Below are positions 8,619-18,064 of a stretch of DNA of 64,000 bases, one piece after another (the first letter of the stretch is position 1; each line of letters opens with the position of its first letter). Below the pieces are notes generated by a model. The model had not been told where the DNA came from and searched no databases. It saw nothing but the letters and a program-made list of their open reading frames with translations. Source of the DNA: Methanohalophilus euhalobius. GTDB taxonomy: Archaea > Halobacteriota > Methanosarcinia > Methanosarcinales > Methanosarcinaceae. A program made the translations under genes and the position numbers. The stretch lies in NCBI RefSeq assembly GCF_900215215.1, contig NZ_OBDR01000005.1, positions 48,218 to 112,217 on the forward strand. The letters run 5' to 3'.

Positions 8619-9809
8619 ATGAAATATATACGTTTTGCAACTGCCGTCATTTGTGTATTCATAATCTTCTGTGGTTTTGCCAGTGCTGCAGAAGAAATAG
8701 AGGAACAAATCCAGCATGCTGAAATCACGGTGGGAGCAGGAGACAGCATCGTACTGGATCAGGGTTATTCCATCAATGTAATTGATATAAACAGTGAAAA
8801 TGGAGATTTGCTCATAGAAGTTTACGTTGATGAGAAAAAGGTAGAACAGGGAATTGTCAAAGAAAATAAGCCTTTCAGATATCTGAAGACAATAGAAGAT
8901 GAGGATGATGAAGAAACTGACTACCTGATATTCAATGTCAGCCTGCAGGATACTGAAGAAAAGGACGGCGAAACATATTCCGAGATCATAATCAAACAGT
9001 ATATCGATCCAGAAATTGCTCCTGATGACTATTTGATATCGGAAAAATCAGATAAGTCGAACAAGTCGTTGTCCATGATTATCGGAAAAGAAACAGAACT
9101 TAAAGAAGATTACACCATCAAGGCAACAGATCTTGACGATAAAACCGTAACTATCACACTTCGTAAAAACGGCAACATTGTAAAAATGACAGAAGACCTT
9201 GGTGAGGGGGATGTTTTTGCCTATACACGCAAAAATGGAGATCGTCTGAGGACTATTTTTATGGGAGAAATTGATACAATATTTGAAACTACGGATTCGG
9301 ATCATGTAATCCTAAAAAAAGTTATTCAAAAAACCGATAAGGTAATGGGGGAAGGACTGGAAATCAAAATAGAAGTCCCTGAAAAAAGTCCGGCAAATGA
9401 AAAAGCCATCATAAGTTACACCCTTGATGGTTATGCAGACAAAGTCGAGATCTATGTAGATGGAAATCTCATTGACCAGAGAAAAGAAGTATATGAAGAT
9501 ACCTACGACGCAGTTACCGACAGATTAAGCACCGGGGAGTACAATATCAAGGCAAAAGCAATAACATCCGAAGGAATGGTGGTATCCGAGTCTGCGCTGT
9601 TGATTGTGGGGGACATAGCAAAAGAAGAAAGCCCGGGAAATGGCGCCGCAGCTATCATTGAGAAGGCAAAAAATGTGACTTCAAGTGCATCAGAGGCTGT
9701 GGACAAGATCTATGAAACTGCCAATACCCTGGAAAAAACTCCTGCACCTGGCGCATTTTTTGCTATATTCATACTTCTGGGAGCATGGGTGTGTTGCAGG
9801 AGGAGGTGA
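8619..9809 (+). CDS. Secreted, membrane-anchored surface protein with tandem S-layer-like domains
   Basis: Likely cell-surface protein. It has a signal peptide (about 1-23, ending FASAAEE), two similar beta-rich domains (about 35-140 and 148-245; compare GAGDSIVLDQGYSINVID with GKETELKEDYTIKATDLD), an Ig-like domain (about 250-325), and a C-terminal hydrophobic anchor, APGAFFAIFILLGAWVCC, ending in three arginines. The anchor looks like a degenerate PGF-CTERM sorting signal handled by archaeosortase. The tandem domains resemble those of Methanosarcinaceae S-layer proteins; that link is by pattern only. RBS GGGTGAGG lies before the ATG. Confidence 0.72.
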   Translation: MKYIRFATAVICVFIIFCGFASAAEEIEEQIQHAEITVGAGDSIVLDQGYSINVIDINSENGDLLIEVYVDEKKVEQGIVKENKPFRYLKTIEDEDDEETDYLIFNVSLQDTEEKDGETYSEIIIKQYIDPEIAPDDYLISEKSDKSNKSLSMIIGKETELKEDYTIKATDLDDKTVTITLRKNGNIVKMTEDLGEGDVFAYTRKNGDRLRTIFMGEIDTIFETTDSDHVILKKVIQKTDKVMGEGLEIKIEVPEKSPANEKAIISYTLDGYADKVEIYVDGNLIDQRKEVYEDTYDAVTDRLSTGEYNIKAKAITSEGMVVSESALLIVGDIAKEESPGNGAAAIIEKAKNVTSSASEAVDKIYETANTLEKTPAPGAFFAIFILLGAWVCCRRR

Positions 9810-9878
9810 CAATATTTATATGCGCTTCTTCCCTATAACAGCCAGAATTTTACAAATCATCAATAACGTGATACTAAT

Positions 9879-11273
9879 ATGAGATATGTAATGAAATTCG
9901 GTGGGACATCCATTGAAAATGGGAAAAAGATTCGCCATGTCGCAGAATTACTGAAAGACTACAGGGAACAGGGCCACGAAATCGTGGCAGTGACCTCGGC
10001 CCTTGGTGGAGTCACCGACGGGCTGATGGAAATAGGTATTGATGCGTCCCATAAAGGCAAAGTATCCCGGGTAAAGGAATTTATGGCAGAGCTTGCCAAG
10101 AAACACTACGATGCAATTGAGATAGCCATCGATGATGCCAGGATTGCCGATGAAACAATCCGCACGATCGATGCTCTTATTGATGAACTCGAAAAAGCAC
10201 TCATTGGTATCTGTTATCTGGGGGAACTCTCCCCGCGTTCCATAGATTACATATCCTCCTATGGGGAACGTCTTGCAGCTCCTGTTGTTAGCGGAGCTGT
10301 GCAAAGTCAGGGAATTAATTCCAGATCATTTACCGGTGGAGAGGCAGGCATTGTAACCAATAGTGAATATGGTTGTGCCAGACCTTTCGAGAAAACATAT
10401 GAAAATGTTGGAAACATCCTGAAAAGGGTTGTTGCAACACATGTTCCTATAGTTACCGGTTTTATCGCAGAGAATGAAGAAAGAATTATTACTACCCTGG
10501 GACGCAGTGGATCTGATTTCACTGCTTCGATAATAGGGGCTGCTATAGAGGCTGATGAGATATGGTTATGGAAAGAAGTTCACGGCATAATGACCAGTGA
10601 TCCCCGGATTGTCCCTGATGCACGTCCGATACCCCAGATATCCTATATTGAAGCAATGGAACTCTCCTATTTCGGCGCAAAGGTACTCCATCCCCGTACA
10701 ATTGAACCTGCGATCAAGCATGGAATACCCGTACGGGTGAAAAATACATTTGATCCTGAATTTGAAGGAACATTGATTGTTTCAGACCAGCGACTGCGCA
10801 AGGATGTAGTAAAAGCCGTGACCCTAATACGATCGGTAGCCGCAATAAACATCTCTGGGGCCGGCATGGTGGGTGCAATCGGTACAGCTGCCAGAGTATT
10901 TTCCACACTCGCCAATGCTGGGGTGAACATCATAATGATAAGCCAGAGTTCCTCGGAAGCAAACATGTCATTCGTTGTGGATGAGGCTCATCTGGAAAAT
11001 GCTGTAGCTGCCCTGAAATCCGAGATAAACCGGGATGTAATAGGAGATGTGGCCTGCGACAGGAATATCTGTGTGGTAGCGGTTGTAGGTGCCGGAATGG
11101 ATGGCATCCCGGGTGTGGCAGGCAGGGTATTCAGCACACTGGGCAGGGAAAAAATAAATGTTATCATGATCAGCCAGGGATCTTCCCAGCACAACATTTC
11201 ATTCGTGGTCAGTTCCGATGAAGCTGAAGAGGCAGTACGCCTGTTAAACCATGAGTTTGAACTTGGAAATTAA
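9879..11273 (+). CDS. lysC: Aspartate kinase
   Basis: Phosphorylates aspartate, the first step towards lysine, threonine and methionine. The kinase domain opens with YVMKFGGTSIENGKKI and contains TTLGRSGSDFTASIIGAA; the C-terminal half carries two ACT domains (about 318-464) with the paired motifs INISGAGMVGAIGTAARVFS and VVGAGMDGIPGVAGRVFS, the usual site of feedback control. At 464 aa it is full length. A TATA element (AATATTTATATG, about 9811-9822) precedes it, and purM follows after 14 bp. Confidence 0.93.
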   Translation: MRYVMKFGGTSIENGKKIRHVAELLKDYREQGHEIVAVTSALGGVTDGLMEIGIDASHKGKVSRVKEFMAELAKKHYDAIEIAIDDARIADETIRTIDALIDELEKALIGICYLGELSPRSIDYISSYGERLAAPVVSGAVQSQGINSRSFTGGEAGIVTNSEYGCARPFEKTYENVGNILKRVVATHVPIVTGFIAENEERIITTLGRSGSDFTASIIGAAIEADEIWLWKEVHGIMTSDPRIVPDARPIPQISYIEAMELSYFGAKVLHPRTIEPAIKHGIPVRVKNTFDPEFEGTLIVSDQRLRKDVVKAVTLIRSVAAINISGAGMVGAIGTAARVFSTLANAGVNIIMISQSSSEANMSFVVDEAHLENAVAALKSEINRDVIGDVACDRNICVVAVVGAGMDGIPGVAGRVFSTLGREKINVIMISQGSSQHNISFVVSSDEAEEAVRLLNHEFELGN

Positions 11274-11287
11274 AACAGAGGGATAAA

Positions 11288-12286
11288 TTGGACAAAAAAC
11301 TTACCTACGCTGATTCAGGAGTTGACATCCATCAGGAAGAATCCACCATAAGCAATCTCACAGGAGGTATGACATACAGCAGAGAAGGATTGGGAGCCCC
11401 GATTACAAGCATCGGGCATTACGCCGGCCTGATGGATTTCGGGGATTTCGCTCTGGCAATGGCCACCGATGGCGTGGGCTCCAAGGTGCTGATTGCAAAT
11501 GAGATGAAAAAATGGGACACCGTGGGGATTGACTGTATTGCCATGAATGTCAATGACCTGATTGCCATTGGCGCCGAACCTGTCAGTTTTGTGGATTACC
11601 TGGCAATCGAGAAACATTCCGACGAATTCGCACGGCAGATCGGCGAAGGGCTTGCAAAAGGTGCCGAGATTTCCAGAATGTCCATTGTAGGCGGGGAGAC
11701 CGCAACTCTTCCCGAGATAATCAAAGGATTTGACCTGGCAGGTACATGTCTGGGAATGGTGGACAAGGATGCCATCATTACCGGGGAGAAAGTAACAGAG
11801 GGTGACGTGCTTGTGGGTGTTCCCAGTAGCGGGGTCCACAGCAACGGCTATACCCTTGTCAGGAAGATCATTGGGAATTCCGATTATTCCTATCATGACC
11901 CCCTGCCCTATGATAGCTCCCGCACCATCGGCGAGGAACTGCTAACCCCCACACGGATATACATGGAAGTGCTCGATGCAATCCATAAGTGCGAGGTACA
12001 CGGCCTGGCACACATTACCGGCAGCGGCCTGCTGAAGTTGCGCAGGGTAAGCGAACTGGGATTTGATTTCACAGACCCTATCGAGCCACCCGAGATCTTC
12101 CGTTTCCTCCAGAAAAAGGGCAATGTCGAGGAACTGGAGATGTACCGCACCTTCAATATGGGGATGGGCTTTCTGCTTATTGTCCCGCCACATGAGGCTA
12201 AAAACGTTGCAGAAATAGTCAACGGGAAAATTGTGGGCAGGATTACGGAAAAAGATATCCGTGTAAAAGACCTTATTATTGAATGA
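11288..12286 (+). CDS. purM: Phosphoribosylformylglycinamidine cyclo-ligase PurM
   Basis: ATP-dependent AIR synthetase of purine biosynthesis. The N-terminal motif LTYADSGVDIHQEE, the dinucleotide-like MATDGVGSKVLIA, VNDLIAIGAEPVSFVDYLA and VGGETATLPEII are diagnostic. The start is a TTG with GAGGG a few bases upstream. At 332 aa it is full length, and its stop overlaps the next start by 4 bp. Confidence 0.94.
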   Translation: MDKKLTYADSGVDIHQEESTISNLTGGMTYSREGLGAPITSIGHYAGLMDFGDFALAMATDGVGSKVLIANEMKKWDTVGIDCIAMNVNDLIAIGAEPVSFVDYLAIEKHSDEFARQIGEGLAKGAEISRMSIVGGETATLPEIIKGFDLAGTCLGMVDKDAIITGEKVTEGDVLVGVPSSGVHSNGYTLVRKIIGNSDYSYHDPLPYDSSRTIGEELLTPTRIYMEVLDAIHKCEVHGLAHITGSGLLKLRRVSELGFDFTDPIEPPEIFRFLQKKGNVEELEMYRTFNMGMGFLLIVPPHEAKNVAEIVNGKIVGRITEKDIRVKDLIIE

Positions 12287-12573
12287 TCAACATGGCATGT
12301 ATCAGTGACCTTCCCTATGAGATCCTGCTAAAGGGCGCATCCGTCAAGAAAAGTGAGGAATTCATTCGTGAGAACTGTGACGAGGTCTACCACGTGCCGG
12401 GTGGCTATAGCCTGGCCGGAGTTATGCTTAAAGGCGGCAAGACCATACCCATAGGCGTCAAGGGCAATTCTATTTATTTCCAGTACGTCAAACCCTGCAA
12501 GGGACTGTTCGTCCTCAAACTGGATGATGCACAGGAAGAAATTGAAAAATTGAGGCAGGGAAATTACCAGTAA
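12283..12573 (+). CDS. Small conserved methanogen protein, DUF1894-like
   Basis: A 96-aa protein without signal peptide or membrane segment. I connect it with low certainty to DUF1894, a small family found in methanogens. Visible features are CISDLPYEILLKG near the start, a VPGGYSLAG turn and a charged helical C-terminus. It overlaps purM by 4 bp (ATGA), so it is translated from the same message. Function unknown. Confidence 0.7.
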   Translation: MINMACISDLPYEILLKGASVKKSEEFIRENCDEVYHVPGGYSLAGVMLKGGKTIPIGVKGNSIYFQYVKPCKGLFVLKLDDAQEEIEKLRQGNYQ

Positions 12574-13137
12574 TTACAATCTGGTATTCTTGCCCTGATC
12601 CACCGCACATCCCAGGAAATCCGCAGAAGGGAATTCATGGACAGTCGTGGCAATGATCAAACCCTCACCGAACTCTTTTTTCACCATCACAGCCCGGCCC
12701 TGCTCATCTTTAAGAATCACTTCCCCATCGGTCCGTGAAAAGTAACCATCGCATTCCACCGGCTCCTGCGGTTCTCCAATAATACAGGGCATAGAATCAT
12801 CCACAACCTCCAGCGGGGATTGCATGTGCTCTTCCACATAGGACAGTTCAAAGGGCAGCCATTCATATTCATATTCCGGCATACAGGCCCCGAATACCAC
12901 AAGCACACCGCCCCTTTTCACAAAATTGGCTATCTTGTCGCCTTTGTTCTCGATACCTTTCGCCACCTTCGTATAGGCCGGATTGGCAAAACCAGTGGGC
13001 ACCATCAGACACTTTGACGCAGGCAAAAAAGGAGTGCCCAGCGAATTGCCGTCCACCCGCAGGCATTCATAACCGTGTTCCTTGAACAACTTTTCAAAAA
13101 GAATGGGAGTATCCCAGAGCAGCATTACATCGGTCAT
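12574..13137 (-). CDS. Hypothetical protein with a class I glutamine amidotransferase-like fold
   Basis: A 187-aa protein. Alternating hydrophobic strands with KGDKIANFVKRGGVLVVFGACMPE (broken here at the glycine pair) resemble the ThuA/amidotransferase-like Rossmann fold, where a strand leads into a Gly-rich turn. A clear catalytic Cys-His-Glu triad is not evident. I do not recognise a characterised family. It is convergent with the DUF1894-like gene, with no gap between the stops. Confidence 0.65.
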   Translation of the reverse strand: MTDVMLLWDTPILFEKLFKEHGYECLRVDGNSLGTPFLPASKCLMVPTGFANPAYTKVAKGIENKGDKIANFVKRGGVLVVFGACMPEYEYEWLPFELSYVEEHMQSPLEVVDDSMPCIIGEPQEPVECDGYFSRTDGEVILKDEQGRAVMVKKEFGEGLIIATTVHEFPSADFLGCAVDQGKNTRL

Positions 13138-13225
13138 GGAAGTTTGATTTGTGGCGGGAGATTATAATTGTGGCGGGTGCAAAAATGTAACACAACTGAT
13201 CTTAAATTTTTTACTTATCCTAGGA

Positions 13226-14842
13226 TCAGAATGGATAATCCTCCGGGTCAGTAATATATTGGTCGATATTCTTGAAAGTAACCTCAGACCCCCCACTAGT
13301 TACTTCAAACCCATCACGTGCAATAACAATCCCTTTAAAGTGACTTCCTTTAAATATCACCTTGCCTTTGGGAGCAAAGAGCACTCCGCTGACTGGCCCA
13401 CTGTTAAAGTTAGTAAGTGATATGTCTCCCTCAGAGGCAACGATAATAATATTTTCAGCACTCCAAACACCTTGAGGAGAATTTGAATAGCTATCTGCAA
13501 ATATCTTGATGTTGTCTGCTAAATCTCCTCCAGAAACATATCCACTGTTGTTATACCATTCATCAGATTTTACATTAGGCATAGCATACTCTGGCATCAC
13601 TGGTTCTGGAACTGAGTTTTGTTTTATACATTTGTCAAGAATTTGCTGATTATAATTGTCTGGATGATCAATTTCCCCGGTATAATAAATATATGAATCT
13701 TCAGAAAGAGAAGGTGTCCAATCTAATGTAAGATTACCATTCACATAGACATTTCCATGGATTTTAGCATCTTTCAATTCGAAATCCCCACTGACGTAAA
13801 CATCACCATATATATCACGAGTGCCACTCCATAACTTTAAATCCCCTGTTATATTGATTGAACCAGGAATACTCTGGGAACCAAGCCCTGCACTACCACC
13901 ATTAAAATCAACATCACCATCAACATATATATTCGAAACCCCAATTGAAGCCCCATCATTAATGTCACTCGATAACAAATCACCACCATTCAATACAATG
14001 GTTGCACCAGGACCATTGATTCTATTTCCTTTAAATTTCAGAAGGGTACCGTAAACAAAGACATTCTAATCCGTAATAAATTCTCCAAATTCAGGAGTTT
14101 GTTCTTCGGTTACATCTATATAATTCGTTTTTGTTATTGAGTCGTCAATTCCATCTTCATTAGTTACTGTTAATGTTACATCATATGTTCCTTGACTCAC
14201 ATAAGTATGTAAAGGATTCTGATTTGTTGAAGTGTTGCCATCACCAAAATTCCATAACCAGAATGCTGAATTCCCTGTTGAATTATCAATGAAGTTAACG
14301 GTAAGTGGTGCATTGCCACTAACAGGATTTGCAGTGAAATCAGCACTTAAGTCACCACCATCGCCGTCTCCATTACCACCAACTCCACTGTCCCCTATGG
14401 ACCCATAGGCATCATAGATTACCAGACTGGAAGCGGTATGGACCAGTTTGGTAGGCACCCTGTCATCGGTGATGTCGTAATTGAACTGTGTAGAAGTATT
14501 AATCTCTATTACATCCCCCAGAGCCCATTCGTCCGAATCGTAATTGGCCCGGATCTGCTCTGAAGTCAGGGTTTCATAGGAACCATTGACATTGACCACA
14601 AGTTCAAGGTTTTCCACATCAACAGTTTCGCCTCCACTGTGGCGAAAATAGAGGGTGTCGGTATCCTTATCGACCCAGTGGTCGATGTCCACCCTGACGT
14701 TATCGGGTCCATCAAGAGAAGATAAAACAAAAGCAGCGACTGCCGCGATTGCAAGAACGATGATGCCGGTCAGCAGTATTTCACTGAACACCTCAATGAC
14801 CGCATCATCTTTTCTGGAAAAATCCCGCAGCCGTTTTATCAT
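13226..14842 (-). CDS. Type IV pilin-like surface protein with PKD domain, interrupted by in-frame TAG (possible pyrrolysine)
   Basis: Read through the TAG at 14066-14068, the frame gives 538 aa. The N-terminus (KDDAVIEVFSEILLTGIIV) is the archaeal pilin N-terminal motif with a hydrophobic helix. A PKD domain lies at about 170-247 (DFTANPVSGNAPLTVNF, WNFGDG). After codon 259 (TAG) the same frame continues NVFVYGTLLKFKGNRINGPG into a beta-repeat region (GVSNIYVDGDVDF, IHGNVYVNGNLTL, SGVLFAPKGKVIF) and ends at TGA. The downstream part has no good start of its own: its first start codon is a TTG already inside the repeat region. It is either a pyrrolysine codon or a nonsense mutation. Confidence 0.7.
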
Positions 14843-14886
14843 GGTGTGGGTTATGATACCATGAATATATTAATCTATCTTATATA

Positions 14887-16215
14887 TTATACCGCATTGA
14901 GATACCGATTGGTTTCCCAGTCATGAACCTGTAATTTGTAGGCATCCCACTCTGCATAGGCAATACGCAACAGGTTCTCATGCACATGTTCTCCCAATGC
15001 ATCCCTGAGGAACTCGTCCTTTGCCAGATGGTTGGCCGCATCCAGGAGGGTTGGAGGCAGGGTATCGATGTTCCTGTCAGCAAGACCCTTGGGAGTGAGA
15101 TCATAAATATTCACATCAGTGGTTTCTCCGGGATCGATCTCCTCTTTGATACCTTTCAAACCTGCAGCCAGGATAGCCGCAAAAGTCAGATAGGGATTAC
15201 AGGACGGATCGGGACTCCTCAATTCCACACGGGTACTCTGGCCCCTGGCAGCAGGAATCCTGACAAGGGAACTGCGGTTTGGACCGGACCAGGTTATATA
15301 CACCGGTGCTTCATAACCCGGCACTAGGCGTTTGTAGGAATTCACCAACGGATTGGAAATTGCAGTGATACCTTTAATGTGTTCCAGGACCCCACCGATG
15401 AAATGATAGGCGATTTTGTCCAATTCTTCCTCATCCTGCGGATCAAAGAAAGCATTCTTACCATCCTTGGAAAGGGACAGATTGACATGCATCCCAGAGC
15501 CGTTTTCAGAAGTGAGAGGTTTAGGCATAAAAGTTGCATGTAGTCCATTGAGTTTTGCTATAGTACGTGTAACGTATCGGAAGGTCACCACATTGTCAGC
15601 AGTCGAGAGAGCATCATCATATTTGAAATCGATCTCATGTTGTCCGAAGGCAACTTCGTGATGTGCCGCCTCTATATTGAAACCAAGATCAATCAAGCCG
15701 AGAACAATCTCCCTGCGTATATCCTCTGCAAGGTCTGCAGGAGCAAATTCAAAATAGCGTCCGAAATCGTGGGGTTTGGTGGTTGCCTTACCATTTTCAA
15801 TCTGGAAGAGGAAAAATTCCAGTTCAGGACCCACATTGAAAGAAAATCCCAGATCATGGGCTTCCTTCAGGACTCTGCGCAGGACGTACCTGGGATCACC
15901 TTCAAAAGGGGAGCCGTCCGGTTTGCAGATATCACAGACCATACGGGCTACAACTCCTTTTCCCTGATCCCAGGGGAGCAGGGCAAAAGACCTCACATCC
16001 GGTCTTAGTACCATATCGGATTCGTCTATTCTCACAAATCCTTCGATTGATGAACCGTCAAAAGAAATACCTGTTTCAAGGGCTTTTTTAACCTGCGTGA
16101 CAGGAATTTCCACATCTTTGACCACACCCTGGATATCAGTGAACTGTAGTCTGATGAATTTGACATTATTGTTCTCTATCTCGTTGTATACGTCTTCCTT
16201 GCTCTTAATGTTCAT
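14887..16215 (-). CDS. glnA: Glutamine synthetase, type I
   Basis: ATP-dependent synthesis of glutamine from glutamate and ammonium, the main nitrogen-assimilation step. The 442-aa protein has FTDIQGVVKDVEIPV, SFDGSSIEGFVRIDESDM, GPELEFFLF, AHHEVAFGQHEIDF and the RSSLVRIPAARG loop. It ends NRYLNAV and lacks the extended adenylylation segment of GSI-beta enzymes. A TATA box (GATATATAATAC on the minus strand, about 16266-16277) lies upstream, inside the start of the neighbouring broken gene. It sits near amt-glnK, in line with a nitrogen block. Confidence 0.95.
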   Translation of the reverse strand: MNIKSKEDVYNEIENNNVKFIRLQFTDIQGVVKDVEIPVTQVKKALETGISFDGSSIEGFVRIDESDMVLRPDVRSFALLPWDQGKGVVARMVCDICKPDGSPFEGDPRYVLRRVLKEAHDLGFSFNVGPELEFFLFQIENGKATTKPHDFGRYFEFAPADLAEDIRREIVLGLIDLGFNIEAAHHEVAFGQHEIDFKYDDALSTADNVVTFRYVTRTIAKLNGLHATFMPKPLTSENGSGMHVNLSLSKDGKNAFFDPQDEEELDKIAYHFIGGVLEHIKGITAISNPLVNSYKRLVPGYEAPVYITWSGPNRSSLVRIPAARGQSTRVELRSPDPSCNPYLTFAAILAAGLKGIKEEIDPGETTDVNIYDLTPKGLADRNIDTLPPTLLDAANHLAKDEFLRDALGEHVHENLLRIAYAEWDAYKLQVHDWETNRYLNAV

Positions 16216-16324
16216 TAAATCGCCTTAATAGCTTTGTACGAACTATATGAATGTGTTTTTTAGGAATTGTATTATATATCATGTTTTTGGTTTGAGAGAT
16301 TATACAGGAGAGATTGGGATAATT

Positions 16325-17153
16325 TTGGAGAAAATCGTAGAGGATTTTATTCTGGACCCGGAAATAAACCATGTATCTAAAGAAGAGGCCGCAGATGAAT
16401 CGGTAGTAGGACTGAAATTATTTGATAAACCCATTATTGGATATGCCAGTGCAAACGATGAGTTATATGAAAAATTCAAAATCGACGAGAAGATAACACA
16501 CGGTCGTTTTATTCCACCTCAAGAGTGGATGGAAGATGCTAAGACTGTCATATCGATTTTTTTGCCATATTCAAAGCAGGTAAAAGCAGGCAATCGTCGA
16601 AATATGAGGGAGCCGTCAAAAGAATGGCTTCATGTTAGGCGTGAAGGTAAAAAGGCTATCGACAAACTTTCCCTGTACATAAAAGAAATTCTTACCCAGA
16701 AGGGATATTTGTGCGTTGCGCCTGGTATTGAGGATTGTTTTGAAGAGATAATAGACATCTGGCTTGATATCAATAGATCCCTTGATAACAGTGACTTTGG
16801 AAGTAATTGGTCACAAAGACACGTAGCTTATGTTGCTGGATTGGGCACCTTTGGTTTATCGAAAACTCTGATTACTAAGAAAGGAGTAGCAGGGACTTTT
16901 ACAAGCCTTATCACGAACATGGAACATGAGCCTACAAAAAGGGACTATCAGGGAATTTATGATTATTGTTCCATGTGCGGAGCCTGTATCTCTAATTGCC
17001 CCCCCAAAAGCGATCACTTTTGAAGGAAAGACTATACACGTTGCTCTAAATTATAGATAATATCGCTAAAAATATGGACCCGGATATGGATGTGACAAAT
17101 GTCAGGTTAAAGTTCCATGTGAAAATGGCATACCAAAAAGAAAAAATCAGTGA
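16325..17153 (+). pseudogene. QueG-like [4Fe-4S] epoxyqueuosine reductase family protein, broken
   Basis: The intact first part begins at a TTG (LEKIVEDFILDP) and carries the family core: GRFIPPQEWMEDAKTVISI, NWSQRHVAYVAGLGTFGLS and YDYCSMCGACISNCP, the first ferredoxin cluster. At a run of seven C (about 16999-17005) the frame shifts. Dropping one base gives PPKAITFEGKTIHVALNYR and then, past two TAA codons, KYGPGYGCDKCQVKVPCENG, the second cluster motif. One frameshift plus two nonsense codons means the gene is dead. The uninterrupted frame otherwise ends at 17023. Confidence 0.85.
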
Positions 17154-17227
17154 CATGGGAATTAATGGAATGTTAAGTAATATGGAAAAACCTGAAAAAT
17201 GTAAATGTTAAGAGATTGATATTAACA

Positions 17228-17422
17228 TCATTCTTCGTAAAGAAAGATATCTTCAATTGAACATTCGAAGAATCGTGCCATCTTGAACGCCAGTTTTATG
17301 CTTGGATCGTATTTGCCTCGTTCTATGGCATTGATGGTTTGCCTTGTCACCTCCATTTCCCTGGCAAGGTGTTCCTGAGTAATATCCTTCTTTGCTCTCC
17401 AGACCTTTAGGGTATTTTTCAT
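17228..17422 (-). CDS. XRE-family transcriptional regulator, Cro/C1 type
   Basis: A 64-aa single-domain HTH protein: WRAKKDITQEHLAREMEVTR forms the helix-turn-helix, followed by INAIERGKYDPSIKLAFKMA. Such minimal regulators often sit next to a small membrane protein of unknown function, as here (18 bp downstream of the 17441-17833 gene on the same strand). The pair probably forms one operon, with the membrane protein translated first. Targets are unknown. Confidence 0.88.
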   Translation of the reverse strand: MKNTLKVWRAKKDITQEHLAREMEVTRQTINAIERGKYDPSIKLAFKMARFFECSIEDIFLYEE

Positions 17423-17440
17423 TCAACATCCATCCTAAAA

Positions 17441-17833
17441 TTACATTTGTCTTTTATACCAATAGTAAAATCCCGCATAGGATAGCATTGTTATAGCAAA
17501 CAACAGGGACACAACAGGATAGGCCTGGATATCGAATGCTGTAACCCCCAGCAATGCCATCAGTATACCTTCGAGGATAATGAGTATGACCAGGGTTTTA
17601 TGGCTGGTTTTCTCAGCAATATGAAGAATTCTTTCATCTTCAACTACGTTTCCCTTGTTTTTGAGGCGAATTTCACGAAGAGTGACCAGGAATAATGCAA
17701 CTCCCGCACCTATGAAAGCCCCACCTGCCCCGCTCGGATTTATGATCCGGTCCGGCTCAAAAATGTGAATACCTGAACCTATCAGGAACAATATGAATCC
17801 AACAATTAACATATCTGTTTCTTTGACTTGCAT
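17441..17833 (-). CDS. Small membrane protein, DUF2178-like
   Basis: A 130-aa protein with four predicted membrane segments: about 8-24, 36-52, 80-97 and 106-124. A short charged loop, KNKGNVVEDERILHIAEKTS, sits in the middle; this DER-hIAEKAS-type loop is common in DUF2178 proteins that pair with XRE regulators. It is the upstream gene of the pair with the HTH gene. No enzymatic motif is visible. Confidence 0.75.
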   Translation of the reverse strand: MQVKETDMLIVGFILFLIGSGIHIFEPDRIINPSGAGGAFIGAGVALFLVTLREIRLKNKGNVVEDERILHIAEKTSHKTLVILIILEGILMALLGVTAFDIQAYPVVSLLFAITMLSYAGFYYWYKRQM

Positions 17834-18031
17834 ATAACTCGCTATGTGAAGTATACATTACATTTTGTACATATAACTTTTCATAAAGGCATGTTATTGC
17901 TACATATTGTCATGTATATTTTGAGCGAAATGTGAACCGTTCATGATCAAATTGAACACATTACTCGATCGACCATATTAGGCAACCCTTTTACTAGTAA
18001 AACTTATATAATATGAAGTCTACAGTCAGTT

Positions 18032-18041
18032 ACCGGTTTCC
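18032..18041 (+). promoter_or_regulatory. Possible NrpR-type nitrogen operator before amt
   Basis: ACCGGTTTCC lies between a TATA box (CTTATATAA, about 18003-18011) and the amt ribosome binding site. It matches the first part of the nitrogen repressor operator described in Methanosarcina mazei (ACCGGCTTCCGGT) but not its last three bases. The placement just after the start site is right for repression. The match is partial, so this is tentative. Confidence 0.3.
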
Positions 18042-18064
18042 TAATAGAGAGGTGAATGAGAAGT

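Noticed and set aside
13150..13185. Short direct repeat TGTGGCGGG near 13150 and 13172
   Set aside because: Only two copies of nine bases; no array or element structure.
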